Source: Tricholoma matsutake (Eukaryota; Basidiomycota; Agaricomycetes; Agaricales; Tricholomataceae). Taken from it: a DNA stretch of 64,000 nt. A model generated the notes under the pieces. The model was not told where the DNA came from and ran no database searches. It was given only the letters and a program-made list of their open reading frames with translations. The position numbers and the translations under genes were made by a program. Location of the stretch: assembly GCA_026075535.2 (NCBI GenBank), contig AP026549.1:1178001-1242000 (forward strand), read 5' to 3'. Shown here in pieces: positions 10,101 to 20,567 of the stretch. Each line of letters starts with the position of its first letter. Positions within the stretch are counted from its first letter, which is position 1.

Positions 10101-10209
10101 GGACTCAAGGGCAGAAGTGGACTGGACATCTCAAAATGTTCTGGACAAATATTCGTCTTTTGTTATAAATAACTGGCAACATATGTATGCATATCAAACT
10201 ATATGGTAG
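7128..10209 (+). pseudogene. Plavaka-type DDE transposase relic with introns
   Basis: Plavaka transposases are CACTA-related DDE enzymes common in basidiomycetes. N-terminal C2H2-like finger CLVCSKTFRTLGGKRAH lies at 7150-7210. Further on are LPLGSTLALIIIATDKTQLTQF near 8180 (first catalytic Asp region), YPVYLTLRNLPRSVRQKPS, CTKYGTCPKC near 8570, ITPDVLHQLYQGVLKHL near 8790, and the conserved tail block with FHSLLHYIDSICLIGA and KHGWRASNKRDEFPQM (9200-9350). A 56-nt GT-AG intron fits at 9783-9838 between TGLAG and TQVGRVRV, and other breaks (8120-8152, 9985-9998) also look like introns. Stops and frameshifts are numerous. The C-terminus ends at TAG 10207-10209. No confident terminal inverted repeats were found. 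Confidence 0.85.
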
Positions 10210-10397
10210 TGTAGTGTAAAAATATTGTATTATTTATTGTATACAACATGTTCTATTTTGCAACTTTGGATGGTAAACCAAGACAAAAGCATCACAGGTG
10301 ACCACAGGGCATTCCAATACTCCTGAGATACCCTGGGAATCAGCCCTTTATCCTGGGAAAGCCTGGATCAAAAAGTGGTTTTCCTGATGGGGTTGCA

Positions 10398-13220
10398 TGT
10401 ATTCTCTCTCTCCCTCTGAATTAGAACCTTACAAGTCTTCATTGATGAAAACATCTGCTCAGGTTTCATCCGCCCATCTAAATCCCCACACGGCACTCCT
10501 ATTCTCCTCGTCAAGAAGAAAGATGGCAGCCTATGACTTTGTGTCAATTACCGAGGCCTCAACTGTCTCACAAAGAAGGACCACTACCCACTTCCGCTCA
10601 TTTCCAACCTCCTCAACTCCCCCCAAAAAGTCTGCTTGTTTACCAAGATAGACTTGCAGCATGGTTATCACCTAGTCCACATTGTGGATGGTGACGAATG
10701 GAAAACTACTTTCCGCACCCACTATGGATCCTTCGAGTGGTTGGTAGTTCCATTCGGGCTGACTAATGCACCTGCAGCCTTCCAGTGAGACATGCTGGAT
10801 GTCTGTGTCATTGTCTACCTCAATGACATCCTCATCTACTCCAACAACAAATTGCAGCATAGAGCTCACATCAAAGAAGTTCTTTGGAGACTCCAGAAGA
10901 ACAGACTTTATGCTTCACCGCAGAGATGTGAGTTCCACAAAGACACCATTGAATATCTAGGTTTTATCCTTTCACTGGATGGACCATGGATGTCAGAAGA
11001 TAACGTCAAAACCGTGCTTGACTGGCCTGAGCCTAGGAAAGTCAAGGATATACAATCCTTCTTAGGCTTCTGCAACTTTTACCACTGCTTCATCAATAGC
11101 TACTCCAACATTGTCATTCCACTCACCTGCTTGATGCAGAAATCCGCACCCTGGGACTTCAACAAGAAGTGCCGCGATACTTTTGAAAAGCTCAAACAAG
11201 TATTCACTCATGCCCCTGTCTTAACTCAATGGGTACCTGACTCCCAAATGGTACTCGAAACTGACGCCTCTGACTATGCCCTGGTGGCTATCCTTTCAGT
11301 TTACACTGTGGATGGAGAAATCCATCTGGTCGCCTTCCATTCCCACTCCTTTAATCCTGCTGAACTAAATTATGATACACGCGACAAGGAACTTCTGGCT
11401 ATATTTAAAGCCTTCGACCATTAGCGGCAATATTTTGAAGGTTCCACAAACCTGATTGATGTGGTCATGGACCACAAAAATCTGGAGTACTTCAGCACTA
11501 CTAAATTGCTCACCCGCCATCAAGCCAGATGGTCCGAGTACCTCTCAGGGTTCAATCTCATTATCCACTTTCGCCCCAGAAAATTAGGGGCCAAGCCAGA
11601 TGTGCTCACAAGACATTGGGACATCTACTGCAAAGGGGGAAATAGCAACTTTGCCTCCATAAACCCAACCAACTTCTGACCTGTATTCACACAGGAACAG
11701 CTCACCTCTTCCCTTTGCACCACCTACCTTGCAACACCTATCCTTCGACAAGCAGTAATCATGGATGTTGAGAAACTTCACCACGACATCTGCACCTCCC
11801 TACCCCTTGACCACTTATCATCCACACATCTTCCAACACCTGTCAACCCCAACTGGACCATAGATGAGGCAGGTCTTCACCGCCACTTCGACCAGATTTA
11901 TGTTCTGGATGTCGCAGATCTTCACCTCAAGGTCCTTCAGTACAAACACAATCACATCCTCTCTGGCCACTTCGGACAAAACAAAACTCAGCAGCTTGTC
12001 CATCAGGAATATGTCTGGCCAAACCTCCACACCTTCATGCAGGAATTCTGCAGATCCTGTACCACTTGCAAATGATTGACACAAACCCTACAGGTTCCTG
12101 AAGCAACTTCCGGTCCCAGAATGACCTTGGAACTCAATATCCATGGATTTCATTGAACAACTACCCAACTCTGATGGCCACACAGCTATCCTGGTCATCA
12201 TTGACTGCCTGACCAAACAAGGCATCTTCATCCCAACTGTCAATGAAATCACAGCCCAAGAATTAGCCAACCTGTTTGTCCTCCACATCTTCTCCAAGCA
12301 TGGTGTCCTGTTGCACATCACTTGTGACTGGGGATCCGAGTTTGTCTCCCATTTCTTCCACTCGCTCAGAAAAGCGCTCGACATGCGGATCCACTTCACT
12401 TCCGGTTATCACCCGCAAGGTGATGGTCAGACAGAATGACTTAATCAGACCTTGGAGCAGTACCTCTGGATCTTCTGCAACTATCAGCAGGATGACTGGT
12501 CTCACCTCTTACCCTTGGGTGAACTTGCCTACAACAATGCTCCCTCTGCCTCTACAGGTGTATCCCCTTTTTTCACCAACAAAGGCTACCACCCAAACAT
12601 TTCTGTCTTCCCTGAACGCGACTTAGTCTCACAATGCACCCACAAGTTTGTTGTCAACTTAGATGACCTTCATCAGGAACTTTGGAACCAGCTTGGGGCT
12701 GCTCAAGAGCATTATCAAGGCCCTGTGGACAAACATTGGGCACCTGCACCCGACTTCAACATTGGTGACTCTGCCTACATCACTGCAGAAAATATCTGCA
12801 CCACTCGTCCCTCCAAGAAACTTTCCAAAAAGAACCATGGCCCCTTTGAAATCATTGCCTGCCCAGGTACTCACTCAGTCACCCTGTGGCCTCCGGACCA
12901 CATGTGGGCCATCCACCCTGTTTTCCATGTCTCCCAACTCAAAAAACACTTCCCAAACACAATTCCAAATCAAACATAACCTCCACCTCCTCTGATCACC
13001 ATCGACGATGAGCTCGAGTATGAGATCGCTGAAGTCCTTGACTCCAAGGTCAACAATTGACATCGCTGCAAGATTCTCTACCTCGTCTGATGGGAAGGTT
13101 ACCAGGGAACCAATGAGGAAACCTCCTGGCTACCTGTTACAAAACTTGACCATGCCCATGAACTCCTTGCGGATTTTCACACCCGCTACCTGCAGAAACC
13201 CGGTCCATTACCCGCTTAAA
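10398..13220 (+). pseudogene. pol: pol of Gypsy-E: RT, RNase H, integrase, chromodomain
   Basis: RT block: [49 protein letters not shown], then the catalytic box as YLNDILIYS (about 10816-10842) where YLDD is expected. RNase H has ETDASDYA near 11260. Integrase has the HHCC-type finger (HNHILSGHFGQNK to CRSCTTCK, 11949-12072), IIDCLTKQ, HPQGDGQTE and the GPFEI barrel. The chromodomain (about 13010-13190) reads YEIAEVLDSKVNN then LYLV, WEGYQG and TSWLPV, with two TGA stops where Arg is expected. At least six stops or shifts in total. Confidence 0.9.
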
Positions 13221-13299
13221 GTCTATTCACATTATTCATTCACTCAGCTGGAACTCAGAAACAAATTTATTTCAAAAAAAAAAAAAAAAGAGAATTGTT

Positions 13300-15347
13300 T
13301 TTTCGGATCCAACCAGATCCCTACACTACCACCTTGACTTCTTTCTCGCCATCTTCATCACCCTCTCCCCCAACCTCGCCCTATTCTCCACCTTCATCCT
13401 TCTCTCCACCCTCACCTTCTTCTCCACTCTCGCTCTCCTCCTCGTCATCCACCCACCGTTTTTCCAAATATCTCTGGAAGGCCGCCCAGTCATCTCCAGA
13501 CTGGCAGATCCCACGTCTTTCCCATGGGGACTCTCGCACTGCATGCTCCACTTCTTTGTCACCCTCATTGCTCTCCTCACTGGTGCTTTCCTCCTCACTG
13601 GCACTTTCATCCTCCACCCCCTCTGGGTCCAAAGCATCCCAGATCTCCCCTATCGACTTCCACACTGTAGTTGCCACCTCAGCAAATCTCTTCCTCATCA
13701 ACTTCATCACCTGCTGCATCATCTCCGCTGTGGTAGGGTGACAAGTCCCACTCATCAACCCCACCATTTCCGGAGTTTTCCATGAAGTCTCTTGTCACAC
13801 AACGATGACCTTGCATCATTGTATATTCTTGATGCACTTTCATATTCTTACTTGTTCCATCCCACTCATTTATTATTTGATATTTTTACTTTGCAGAATA
13901 TTTATTTCTCCTCAAGCATGACACACAATTCACATGACATGTCAATCACATGATCAACCATGTTTTCTTAGCTTCCTCGGCCTCCACATCGAGAGCTTCA
14001 CACTTGTTCTGAAGGATCAGTGCTGGGTTTTCCATTTTCATTTCATTTTCCCTATTTATAGTTTCATTTCTGTACCTAATTACTACAATGATCCGCAACA
14101 TCAAGCATGTCAACACTGTGGCTGGCTAAAATCCAAGGCAATGGGTTGGACCACTGGATGGTAGGGTCGAGGGTCTCATTCAGGTGCTCTCCACACTTGC
14201 TGGGGGCACAGGTCGCGTCCCACAAATAGAGAGCCTTGACAATGGCTCTTCCCTGAGTCATTCCCAGTGGTGAAACCTTTAGACAAGGACTCGACTACAT
14301 CCTTGACAACAACTTCTCATGTGGAAATTTTATTTTTCATGGACTTTCCCATCACCTTCCAAAATAGATACTTCATTACCAATTTCTGGTTGTTTGGTCC
14401 TGTCGATGCAAGAGAATGTGTACGATCAGTGTTTGGATTGTAGCTACCTTGTTTGTATTTAGGTGTCCTCCCATCTGTCAAATGGAGCATATTCCTTCTT
14501 CCTCCCACTTTTTCACGCCCTCCATCTAAGCTCTTCCTTAAAGTCAACTAAGTCTCTCAAGTTTCTACACACCAAGGTGTAGATTATAAGCTAAGTATTC
14601 AAGTTACCCATTGAATCCCTTCTCCCCCTGCTCTTATTTTCCCCTGATCCCCTAGATCATGCTTACCTCATTCTTTGCAATGTGATGACCTTCATCAATG
14701 AGCTCCCAGTAGACCATCTACCCTGCCACACTGCATTCTCCCTGCTAATCCCATCGACCCCATCGTTCCCACCATTTTTGCTGCTGGGGCCTCCTGCCCC
14801 TCCCACACTACTTCTTTGCACTTGTGTTTGACATGCATGCAGTTGTCGCACATGTGTCCCCTCGCACCCATCTTGAAACAAGCAATCTTTTGATATTTGC
14901 ATCTAGGCCACTTATCAGTAAAAGAAGAGCTGAGGAGGAAAACAAGTATGCACCTTTTGCAAGGCAATGCCACCTGCACCCGCACTGGACCCTCCGACTC
15001 CTCTGACCCCACTCACGCCTTCGACTTGGCAACTTTCTTTTTCTTCAGGGACTTGCTCCCCTTGGTCTCGTCCTCCAAACCCATGGCCGCAGCTGCCTGC
15101 TTCTTCTCTGCTCGTCATGCAGCCACTGCCTCCTTCTTGTGTGCCTCTGCCTGGCACACCTCCTCCGCCTTTGCAGCATCCTCTGCTGCCTTTTGCGCCT
15201 CCAAGCCCTGTGCTCCTCCTCCCTTGCTGCTTCCTCCAGCTCCTTCATCTCCCTTTCCATCTGCTCCTTCATCGCCTGCTCCCTCTGTTCATGTTGGGCC
15301 CTCATTGCAGCCAATTTGATCTACACAGAGACTGCTGGGGGGGACAT
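13300..15347 (-). pseudogene. Antisense gene of Gypsy-E: coiled-coil, Zn2Cys6-like protein
   Basis: Runs opposite to pol, convergent with it. From ATG at 15347 there is a Glu/Arg/Ala-rich coiled coil (EQREQAMKEQMEREMKELEE), a frameshift, an Ala-rich helix, and a basic patch KKKKVAKSK that looks like a nuclear localisation signal. A 51-nt GT-AG intron (14953-14903, with CTGAT as branch site) joins PCKR to CKYQKIAC. The spliced protein then has C-x2-C-x6-C-x9-C-x2-C-x6-C, the Zn2Cys6 spacing. Further along (13767-13381) lies a region rich in Glu/Asp/Ser. TGA stops interrupt it. 13770-14690 between these parts is poorly readable and may hold further introns. The link between the N-terminal and acidic parts is inferred. 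Confidence 0.65.
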
Positions 15348-15469
15348 ATTTGATAGTTGATGGGGGAAGGAAAGAACGTGAAAATTTTTCAACCAATTAC
15401 CACATTTGGAAATTCAACCAACTTCCTTATTCAGACTCAAACACTCACGGGCCTTGTAGGCTCAGCACT

Positions 15470-15482
15470 AAGGGGGAAATAC
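15470..15482 (+). promoter_or_regulatory. Polypurine tract of Gypsy-E
   Basis: AAGGGGGAAATAC directly abuts the LTR start TGTCAAGAACC. It primes plus-strand DNA synthesis in LTR elements. Confidence 0.75.
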
Positions 15483-16180
15483 TGTCAAGAACCATTCCTC
15501 ACCCGATCAGAACCTGCATCCATCTGACCCTTTCCCACATGTCAAACCTGACATTTGTCTACTCCTCCCGCTTTCGTTCCCAGCCACCTTGCACTGGCCA
15601 CACTGCTGTGCACCAGGCTACCTTGTACAGCACCCATGGCTGCCTTCCCAAGGCTGCCATCTCTATTGCAAATTTGACTACAGATTCCTGTGCGGCTCCC
15701 GCTAGGTAATTTATCTATGCAGTTGAGACACTGCCACAGTCTTCATTCCTGTTCTGCATTTATTCTGGACTACAGTATTTAAGCTTAGTTAGTTTTGCCT
15801 TGTATTCCTCAGTTCATATATTGACATAGACTTGACTTTAACCTGCCAATCTAAACCTCCCTCTACTCCTGCCTCAGTTTTCTAATAGTCTGAACTCCAT
15901 TCAACTCAACCTCTAGTCTCCCTCTGAAGTTCTGATCTCCTCTAAACTTAGCCAAAGTCCCTCCATTCTCCTTCCTGCATTTACCTGCACTTCCCCGCTT
16001 CTACCTCCAAACCTTTGAAATTAGGACACCAGACGAGGTGAAGGGCACAGCTTACAAGCTGAAGCCAAGTCCTTCCCATTTCCCCCTCCGCATAATCCAC
16101 CACAACCTGACAACCTTCCGACATCATCACCTGCAGGGTCTGATCGGATTCCGATGTACTACTAGGATCAGTTCATAACA
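15483..16180 (+). repeat. 3' LTR of Gypsy-E (698 bp)
   Basis: Starts TGTCAAGAACC after the polypurine tract and ends GATCAGTTCATAACA; the ends form an imperfect inverted repeat (GTTCNTNACA). It contains TATTTAAGC (about 15776), a TATA-like promoter box. No second LTR is present in the window, so the 3' edge rests on the terminal repeat alone. Confidence 0.7.
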
Positions 16181-16189
16181 GTAAAGCCC

Positions 16190-18100
16190 AGTAGTTGAAA
16201 GAAGCGGCACAGCTAAAAATGTGCTGAAGAGCAAAATGCACATGTCATTTGCTTCTATGTCATCACTCGGCTTTGGTAACATTCCAGATGTCACAGTGCC
16301 CAGAAATGAACTCTCATAATTCCACCAAATATCTGTGTGACGACTTGATGAGACTAAAATTCAGCAGACTAATATAGTGTCTTGCCTGGAATCTGTATCT
16401 GGTAGGCTCCAGCACGTTTTGCAAAAGAGTCAGCAAAGTACTGTCCATATGATAACAAGCATAATTTGGCAGTCAGGTCAATCAGGTTTTGGGAGTCCGT
16501 GGACCTAATTGGTTTGCCATGAAAGACAGCATACTTTGCACCGTCGACTCAACCCTTTTAGTAACAACTCAGTATTTCTCAGACTGAAATTCAAGGGAAC
16601 AACACATCATGAAACCAAATGTCATGAGACCTTTCACAATGTAACCACCTTTCAGTTTCTCACCAACAGTTTTTCCGCCAATCTTTTGCTATTTCTATCA
16701 TCTCCTCTTCAACACTCACCTGCTCCACCACATTACCTTCCTTGTCAATTGCAAATGTTGTGCGCTTGAACTGGTAGGTGTCATATTCAAGTTCTACTGG
16801 CTTTGTTGACTCAGTAGTAGGGATTTTTCATGGACCAAATGAGCTTGCATAAGCAGCCGAGGAGAAGCCTACTGAAAATTAGTATACATTGATCTAGAGG
16901 TAACCTTGGTCACATACTGCCTGAAGCTTTCCATTTTGATTTGTTATAAGGATGGCTAGAGGCACTTTGGAGTGTATGGCTTGTATGCTTGGTGCCAGCA
17001 TCTTAATCGCTGTCTGAAGAATCCTGAGCATAGAAATATTAACATTGATCAAGCAGATGAAGGTTTGTATGATGCACAGCCTTAACTTCATAGGCATAGA
17101 CTCGAAGTGAGAGTCTGCGATTTTTTGTGTCAGTTATATTGATTTTTGAGTCGCTTTTCAAGCTGCTGAACATCACCTCAGCACTCCCAACATGACTTTC
17201 TGTTGGTATAAAAAGATAGACCAATTTTGTTGACTGAGAGACACCAAATAGAACCCTGGAAGAATTCTGATAAGTGTAAGATCACAGCACATTGCAAGAC
17301 AGTTATTGTACTCTTCAAAGTTTATCCTCACACTACTGTTCTGTGCAGCAGGCAATGTGAGATAAGCTTTCTTCAATTCCTTTTTTGCATATTCCAGTAT
17401 ATCTTTGGCAGGATCCGAGCCACACCATGTATGTAGAAGGGGTAACAATTGCACCTAGAGATAGTATTAAAATGTTAACAAGAACAAAACACAATTTTGA
17501 TACCTTTTTTGCAGCAGCACCATTTAGCGGATATATGTACAGTGACATCTCTGCCATGATAACCTCTGCCTTGTTTGGTTTTTTGAGGGCCGAGAAGTGT
17601 TCTTTGATCTCAGTAGCTTTTTGCAGTGCAGGGTTTTGCCATGAGTCTGGCTGGTTGAGATGGTGCTGAGAGGCTGTGGCTTGATACCCCAACATGTGTT
17701 CTGTAACACTTCATCTCACATCATTAGAGGCTGATTAAAAAAGTTAGTTATATGAAATATGCTGGAAGTCCCCGAGTCCTCATACAAGAATCATCTCTGT
17801 CAAAGTCAGGTGTTGATGATGGTTCCTTTGCCATGCATGCTCCACAAAGAGCATGTTTCATGAATGGAAAGACCACTGAGCATGTGTGACACTGGGGTTG
17901 CCTCTAGAAGATACATACATAAAAAACAGCCTCAATATCCATCTATTACTCACCTCAATCACTTTGTGTTCCACTGTAGATGATACAGCAGCAAGTTTGA
18001 TGCATTTGCAACATGATTTCACCAACAAGTGATGAAAGTCAACAGCACATCCCTCACAGACACCCATATGAGGTAGAAAAGAAAGCACAAAACCTAAAAC
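16190..18100 (-). pseudogene. Alpha-kinase-type protein relic with two zinc ribbons
   Basis: Minus-strand gene broken by stops but with readable exons. Exon near 18090 has CEGC...CCKC, then a GT-AG intron (donor after HKVIE, acceptor TCTTCTAG) leads to CHTC...CGAC, giving two C-x2-C/C-x2-C ribbons. A 49-nt intron at 17503-17455 joins NGAAAK to VQLLPLLHTWCGSDP. Further on are VELEYDTYQFKRT (16790s) and GQYFADSFAKRAGAYQ (16450-16400). From memory, this order (zinc ribbons, variable middle, VELEYDTY region, YFADSF block) is that of alpha-type kinase proteins expanded in Agaricomycetes. The match is by recollection, not by alignment. Confidence 0.5.
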
Positions 18101-18334
18101 AGTGGGCAGTCAGACTTTTGCAGTTGTGAGAGAGAAAAAACTCGCCACATCTCCAACCATTCACAAACAGATAAAACTCTGTATCAGGCAGACACCAGCC
18201 AATGAGGACAAACAACTATACCAATCTATACTCTGATAGTGAACTCAAAAGGATGCGTAAAGGATGAAGTGAAGTGACAAGGTGCTTTAAATTTGAACAA
18301 GAGAACATTCATAATACTGCCTACTCATGCATGC

Positions 18335-18521
18335 TGATAGGTCCACTGTGTGCTCTAAACTCTGGGACTGTCTCCAGAGGCATCAAAACATCAAAATGCA
18401 CGCTCCCAACCCCTACGAACCCTGCGACACCACTCTGAAACTATTTCAAATGACTTCGAATGATATCGCAGCACTTCAAACGCCTTTGGCCACCATACAC
18501 CAATCGCACTGCCCTTGGGAT
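18335..18521 (+). repeat. Truncated 5' LTR of Gypsy-B
   Basis: Aligns with the start of the 3' LTR (19402 onward) from TGATAGGTCCAC to CCCTTGGGATA, with a small deletion around the TGATCTCGAACAACTTC segment, then breaks into the antisense gene. Confidence 0.85.
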
Positions 18522-19252
18522 AAGTCCGCCCTCAGTGAACCTCCTCCGCTTGCTCTCTACCCCGTCCTTGACGATCTCGTCCCCATCATCCTTGCCTCCC
18601 TCAATCTCCAATACCTTACGCTTCCCAATCCTGATTATCAGCAATCCTCCTAAATCTTCTTCCTTGTCCTCCTCTCCAGCCTCTAGCCTCTCGATCGCTT
18701 GCACCTCTGCTGTGAGCTCCGCATTTCGTTGCTGCAGTTCTTCCTTTGACAAAGTTTTAGCATGAAACTCAGCAAGGGCTGCGTTTCGAGCATCTACTAA
18801 TGCCCCCCTCCAAGCCTCAATCTTCTCGATCTTTGCATCTTCCTCTGCCCTGAGAGCCTCCTCCTCCTCCTCCTGAACCCATCTTGTTTCCTCTTCCCTT
18901 CGCTCTCGCTCTACCTGCTCACTCAGATCTGCAAATAAAAAGTCTCCCCCCTACGAAAGCCATTCGCCTTGAGCCATTGGTTTGAAAAGCTCAAAAACCT
19001 TGTCGACGACCTGTTGCACAGTCAAGTCGCATTCCTTGCCCAAATCATCTGCCAATTCGTCGTATTCCACCTGAACATATCTCGTTAGAATCCAAATATC
19101 GAATGGGAATCAGAAACTTACCATCTTCTCACAAAAACCTCTCCCCCACACTTCGAAGTCAAGGTCTTCAGCGACACTGCGATTGGGCATCGATTGGGCA
19201 TCGATTTGGCATATTTGAGGATTTCAGTGTTGAGTTCAGCGAGAAGAGACAT
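18522..19252 (-). pseudogene. Antisense gene of Gypsy-B (5' part)
   Basis: ATG at 19252, product begins MSLLAELNTEILKYAKSMP, then DLDFEVWGR and CEKM. A 51-nt intron (19121-19071, GTAAGT...TTCAG) follows CEKM, exactly where Gypsy-D has its first intron, also 51 nt. Exon 2 encodes VEYDELADDLGKECD, a Glu-rich coiled coil (ERERREEETRW, EEDAKIEKIEAWRGALVDAR) and AKTLSKEEL, aligning with DALVEAH and AKTMSKDKF of Gypsy-D. Exon 1 carries an 11-nt excess from a small tandem repeat (CCCAATCGATG) which shifts frame, and exon 2 has a TAG. The gene is cut at 18522 by the internal deletion, before the zinc cluster seen in D. Confidence 0.75.
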
Positions 19253-19390
19253 GGTGAAAAATAGTGTCCAAGGTTTGGAGAGGTGACAAAGAAGAACGAG
19301 AGGTTTTTTGAGTTTTGTTTACAATTTCAACACGATCATGCATTTTGCATGTGACTCCAATCGGCTGACTGGGACAGTCAGGATTTCAGT

Positions 19391-19401
19391 AAGGGGGAGG
19401 A
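19391..19401 (+). promoter_or_regulatory. Polypurine tract of Gypsy-B
   Basis: AAGGGGGAGGA directly precedes the LTR start TGATAGG. The wider context ATTTCAGTAAGGGGGAGGA (19383-19401) recurs at both Gypsy-D sites, 42402-42420 and 45676-45694. Confidence 0.9.
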
Positions 19402-20563
19402 TGATAGGTCCACTGTGCGCTCTAAACTCTGGGACCATCTCCAGAGGCATCAAAACATCAAAATGCACGCTCCCAACCCCTACAAACCCTGCAACACTGC
19501 TCCAAAACTATTTCAAATGACTTCGAATGATCTCGAACAACTTCAAACAATATTGCAGCACTTCAAACGCCTTCGGCCACCATACACCAATCGCAATGCC
19601 CTTGGGATACATGCAGCACACCTTGTAAGAGTTAGTGCATCGCATATCGAGCACCACCAGACACGAGGAGATACAACAATGGGATTTTAGGATGCAATTG
19701 TGGCACTTTGACACCTCGATGATATATTAGATCAATGGGGACAGGTACCAGTGGTAAATCATGTCTCTAGACATTTCCCTTCTTATCGTCTTTCATTTAT
19801 TCTATGATTTGCAAAGATTCTCTATTGTTTTATATCTTGCCTCATGTATTCCTCATGTTTTATTTCCTTTTTAGTATCACTTCTCCCAAACATATATAGC
19901 CTTGTACTAGCTACTTAGAAGAATAGGATACATCGTCCTCTCACTTCAATTGTCTGATTTAAGAGCTATTCTCTTGAGTCCAAGCATCTCGACTTAGTCT
20001 CAAAATTCAGTGTTTTATGCTGAATTTCCTTGAACCCCTCGTACTAGCTTCACGAAACTATTGCATATTGTCTATCCTCTCTAGACCCCTTTCTACGTCC
20101 TCATAGTCTATCCTCAGTCATTGTCAAAGGCATCTTCATCTTCTATAAAGACCTTCAAACTTCTTCAAACTTCATCACACTTCTTTGCACTTCATCGCAC
20201 CTCTTCGAATACTCGTCGAACTTCATTAAATTTTCCTCAGATGTTATCGCAGCACTTTGTACACCCTCGATTATTATTGAACTTCTCTTGAACATCATCG
20301 CAGCACTTCGAATACTTTTGATTATTATTGAACTTCTCTCGAACATCATCGCAGCACTTCAAATACTTTCGAGCCTCTTTGAACCTCATCGCACCTCATC
20401 ACACCTCATCGCATCTCATCGCACACCCTTTAGAGTCATTTTTTATACCCCTGGTTTACAGCAGTGATATTTAGTACCACCTTGCAACCTTCCTCTAACT
20501 AGCATTATACCAAGCAAGCCCTTATTGTGGGTTTTGTTTGGGTTTCCTGGTTGAGTACTATCA
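19402..20563 (+). repeat. 3' LTR of Gypsy-B (1162 bp)
   Basis: From TGATAGGTCC to GTTGAGTACTATCA. Contains a degenerate short-period repeat (CATCGCAGCACTTCNAATAC and similar, 20150-20430) and TATATAGCC (about 19894) as a TATA-like element. The end resembles those of the LTRs at 30106-31379 (inverted) and 45695-46877. Confidence 0.85.
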
Positions 20564-20567
20564 ATGC

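Larger units (their letters stand above)
10398..16180 (+). mobile_element. Gypsy-E, 5'-truncated chromovirus with antisense gene and 3' LTR
   Basis: Starts inside RT at about 10398 next to the Plavaka relic, so the 5' LTR, gag and protease are lost. Order: RT, RNase H, integrase, chromodomain (to about 13220), an antisense gene (15347 to about 13300), polypurine tract, 3' LTR 15483-16180. The distance from pol end to LTR (2.26 kb) is far longer than in ordinary chromoviruses because of the antisense gene. Confidence 0.85.
18335..20563 (+). mobile_element. Gypsy-B, 2.2-kb LTR deletion derivative with 4-bp target duplication
   Basis: The left end TGATAGGTCCAC begins at 18335 and the right end TACTATCA closes at 20563; both are flanked by ATGC (18331-18334 and 20564-20567). 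Only the first ~187 bp of the 5' LTR remains, fused to the antisense gene. There is no gag, pol or integrase. What survives is the antisense gene, the polypurine tract and the 3' LTR. Because the ends and duplication are intact, the deletion occurred before insertion (a mobilised short form) or within the integrated copy without touching its ends. Confidence 0.85.

Noticed and set aside
6997..10215. CACTA...TAGTG as terminal inverted repeats of the Plavaka element
   Set aside because: The 5-bp matches are too short, and the left one also forms the end of the neighbouring palindromic MITE-like block. No target duplication was found.
13326..13637. Arg/Lys-rich minus ORF overlapping the acidic antisense ORF of Gypsy-E
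   Set aside because: It is the shifted frame of the Glu/Asp-rich reading, which has the more protein-like composition and continues at both ends.
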